Shown: positions 12,444 through 13,541 of the stretch, in pieces
Layout: the number at the start of each line of letters is the position of its first letter
Numbering within the stretch: position 1 is the first letter of the stretch
Origin: UMGS172 sp045578845
GTDB taxonomy: Bacteria; Bacillota; Clostridia; Oscillospirales; Acutalibacteraceae
Assembly: GCA_045578845.1 (NCBI GenBank)
Contig: JAZNLA010000055.1
Span: 1 to 13,541, forward strand
Reading direction: 5' to 3'
DNA length: 13,541 nucleotides
Program-made: the position numbers and the translations under genes
The notes under the pieces: generated by a model
What the model was told of the DNA's origin: nothing
Seen by the model: the letters and a program-made list of their open reading frames with translations, nothing else
Database searches by the model: none

Positions 12444-13541
12444 TTAGTGTACTTTTTGCCAGTTGCGAACGGCTTTGCCATCATTCAGCCACAAATCTTG
12501 ACCGTCCTTTTGATAAAGTTGTATCCAGTCAACAATATAACTGTTGAATTTCTCCCATGCTACAGGGTCGGTTACAACCGGTAATTTGTCACCGGTAATA
12601 CCAACATGCATTGTTATCAACACATATACTTCCTGTTCGTAAACCATTTGTTCGGGACCTTCTTTGATATTTCTTACTTCTATTACTTCACCGTCACGTA
12701 TATATTTCACCAATGTGGGACTAATCCACTCGAAACCAAATGTGTGGAAGTCCATATAATATCCGCGGTCATCTTTACAGTACACACGGTTGGTTGTAAC
12801 GGCACCTTTTTGTATGCCGTGTTCATTTTTAGCAATACTGGTAGGCCAATAAAATGTATTGAATTCTCCCCATGTACCTTCACCGTAACATTCTTCAATG
12901 TCGGTTTCCTGATAATATAAACGATTGTCAACAACCGGACCGTTATCGCCAATAGTGCCATCGCCGCCATTAGTCCATGTACAACTGTGGAAGCCTTGAC
13001 CTTTCGGATGCTGTGTTGACACTTCAAGATAACCATAGCGATATTGCATAAGGTGTTTTGTGTCTAAAAAACCGCCGTAATGACCTTTTTCGGTTTTTTG
13101 AGCATCTATATATAAGCATCCGTCTTTAACGTAGCAATTCTTATTTTCGGTATTACCCATCCAACGAGGTACAGGGTCCATATCTTTATTTATACCGTAA
13201 GGAGATGGTTGCTCCCACATAACAATCCACTTAGAATAGTCAATGCCTGTGCCGTCAGCGGCATCGCTACCATCAAAATCGTCACCCCATGTTCTAACAT
13301 AGGTTGTTTTGGAGTCGTAGCCCTTTACGGTTGCATTGTAATCACCCTTGACCACAGAATTTGCAGTAGTGATTTCAGCGTTACTGTCAATCAATTTGGT
13401 AAATTCCGAAACTGCCATAGCGGTAGCCTCAGGGCTTCCGCCGTTAAGATAAATTTTCTTATCTTCAATACGGATTTCATATTCAAAACGGTCTAAATCC
13501 TTGTTGACACCGTCACGGACACAGTTGCCGATAATAATTTC
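12444..13541 (-). CDS. GH16-like glycoside hydrolase (second paralogue), N-terminus beyond the right edge
   Basis: The frame is open from base 13541 to TAA at 12446-12444 and shows 365 residues. The internal ATG at 13418 is not the start, because EIIIGNCVRDG and the rest of module two lie upstream of it in frame, as in the paralogue. The visible part is the end of module two (1-51), TYVRTWGDDFDG and the GH16-like domain. Its catalytic motif is ETDIEE (Glu212 and Glu217 in visible numbering), with HTFGFEW following. It ends QDLWLNDGKAVRNWQKVH, like its neighbour. A lipoprotein signal is expected outside the window. Relative to the first paralogue the loop after DYSKW and the C-terminal region are changed, which may alter substrate choice. 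It does not share the downstream operon, because a strong terminator follows. Confidence 0.88.
   Translation of the reverse strand, partial: EIIIGNCVRDGVNKDLDRFEYEIRIEDKKIYLNGGSPEATAMAVSEFTKLIDSNAEITTANSVVKGDYNATVKGYDSKTTYVRTWGDDFDGSDAADGTGIDYSKWIVMWEQPSPYGINKDMDPVPRWMGNTENKNCYVKDGCLYIDAQKTEKGHYGGFLDTKHLMQYRYGYLEVSTQHPKGQGFHSCTWTNGGDGTIGDNGPVVDNRLYYQETDIEECYGEGTWGEFNTFYWPTSIAKNEHGIQKGAVTTNRVYCKDDRGYYMDFHTFGFEWISPTLVKYIRDGEVIEVRNIKEGPEQMVYEQEVYVLITMHVGITGDKLPVVTDPVAWEKFNSYIVDWIQLYQKDGQDLWLNDGKAVRNWQKVH
13401..13541 (-). repeat. Block duplicated between the two GH16-like genes (copy 2)
   Basis: This is the partner of 11384-11524, in the same orientation and at the same place in the protein. 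See that entry for the identity estimate. Confidence 0.75.

Noticed and set aside
13416..13418. ATG at 13418 as the start of the second GH16-like gene
   Set aside because: The frame continues upstream to the edge and matches module two of the paralogue; this Met is internal.
1..13541. CRISPR array, tRNA, rRNA, transposase or integrase
   Set aside because: I saw no regularly spaced direct repeats, cloverleaf with CCA end, rRNA sequence or recombinase motifs on either strand.

Overview
The window looks like a chromosomal segment from a low-GC, Gram-positive Clostridia-like bacterium, possibly a gut Oscillospiraceae/Ruminococcaceae-type organism. The clues are AGGAG-type ribosome binding sites, TTGACA/TATAAT promoters with 16-17 bp spacers, several lipobox lipoproteins with Ser-rich linkers, an LTA-synthase-family enzyme, a HTHTDxCY-type surface protein and a clostridial-style rubredoxin. 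This placement is inference; no rRNA or tRNA is present to fix it.

Left part (1-3786). A minus-strand pair encodes a type I signal peptidase and, 28 bp downstream, a large surface protein cut by the left edge. The pair has its own promoter and a roughly 140-nt structured leader. Next come a SLOG/DUF1273-type protein (minus) and a small XRE-type repressor (plus), divergent across 311 bp that hold a good minus-strand promoter, a terminator-like hairpin against the SLOG ribosome binding site and a direct repeat that could be an operator. A bidirectional terminator separates the repressor from a membrane-anchored transglutaminase-like protein. This mixture resembles accessory or mobile-element cargo, but no integrase is visible.

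Middle part (3787-6284). About 450 bp of repeat-rich noncoding DNA precede a YD-repeat lipoprotein gene. Two copies of a noncoding element in the same orientation flank that gene. Each copy has a 12-bp/4-nt hairpin, a 53-nt block with 2 mismatches, and a shared GTATCGCCGGGGG end. Between the two hairpins five base pairs change on both sides together. The lipoprotein also has a remarkable leader of about 195 nt: transcription should begin at the foot of a long rod-like hairpin, and a UUCG-capped intrinsic terminator lies directly before its ribosome binding site. This is arranged like a riboswitch or attenuator, and I cannot assign it to a known class.

Right part (6285-13541). A short hypothetical membrane protein (minus) and a 52-aa rubredoxin (plus) come first, then an LTA-synthase-family enzyme with its own promoter, which converges on an operon of two lipoproteins: a GH16-like glycoside hydrolase and an SGNH hydrolase. 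Upstream, behind a strong terminator, is a second GH16-like paralogue cut by the right edge. The two paralogues share a 141-bp block at about 91% nucleotide identity ahead of much more diverged catalytic domains.

The theme is the cell envelope: surface adhesin and its peptidase, polyglycerol-phosphate polymer synthesis, and surface-anchored polysaccharide hydrolysis with possible deacylation. At least two genes look controlled by conditional termination in the leader.
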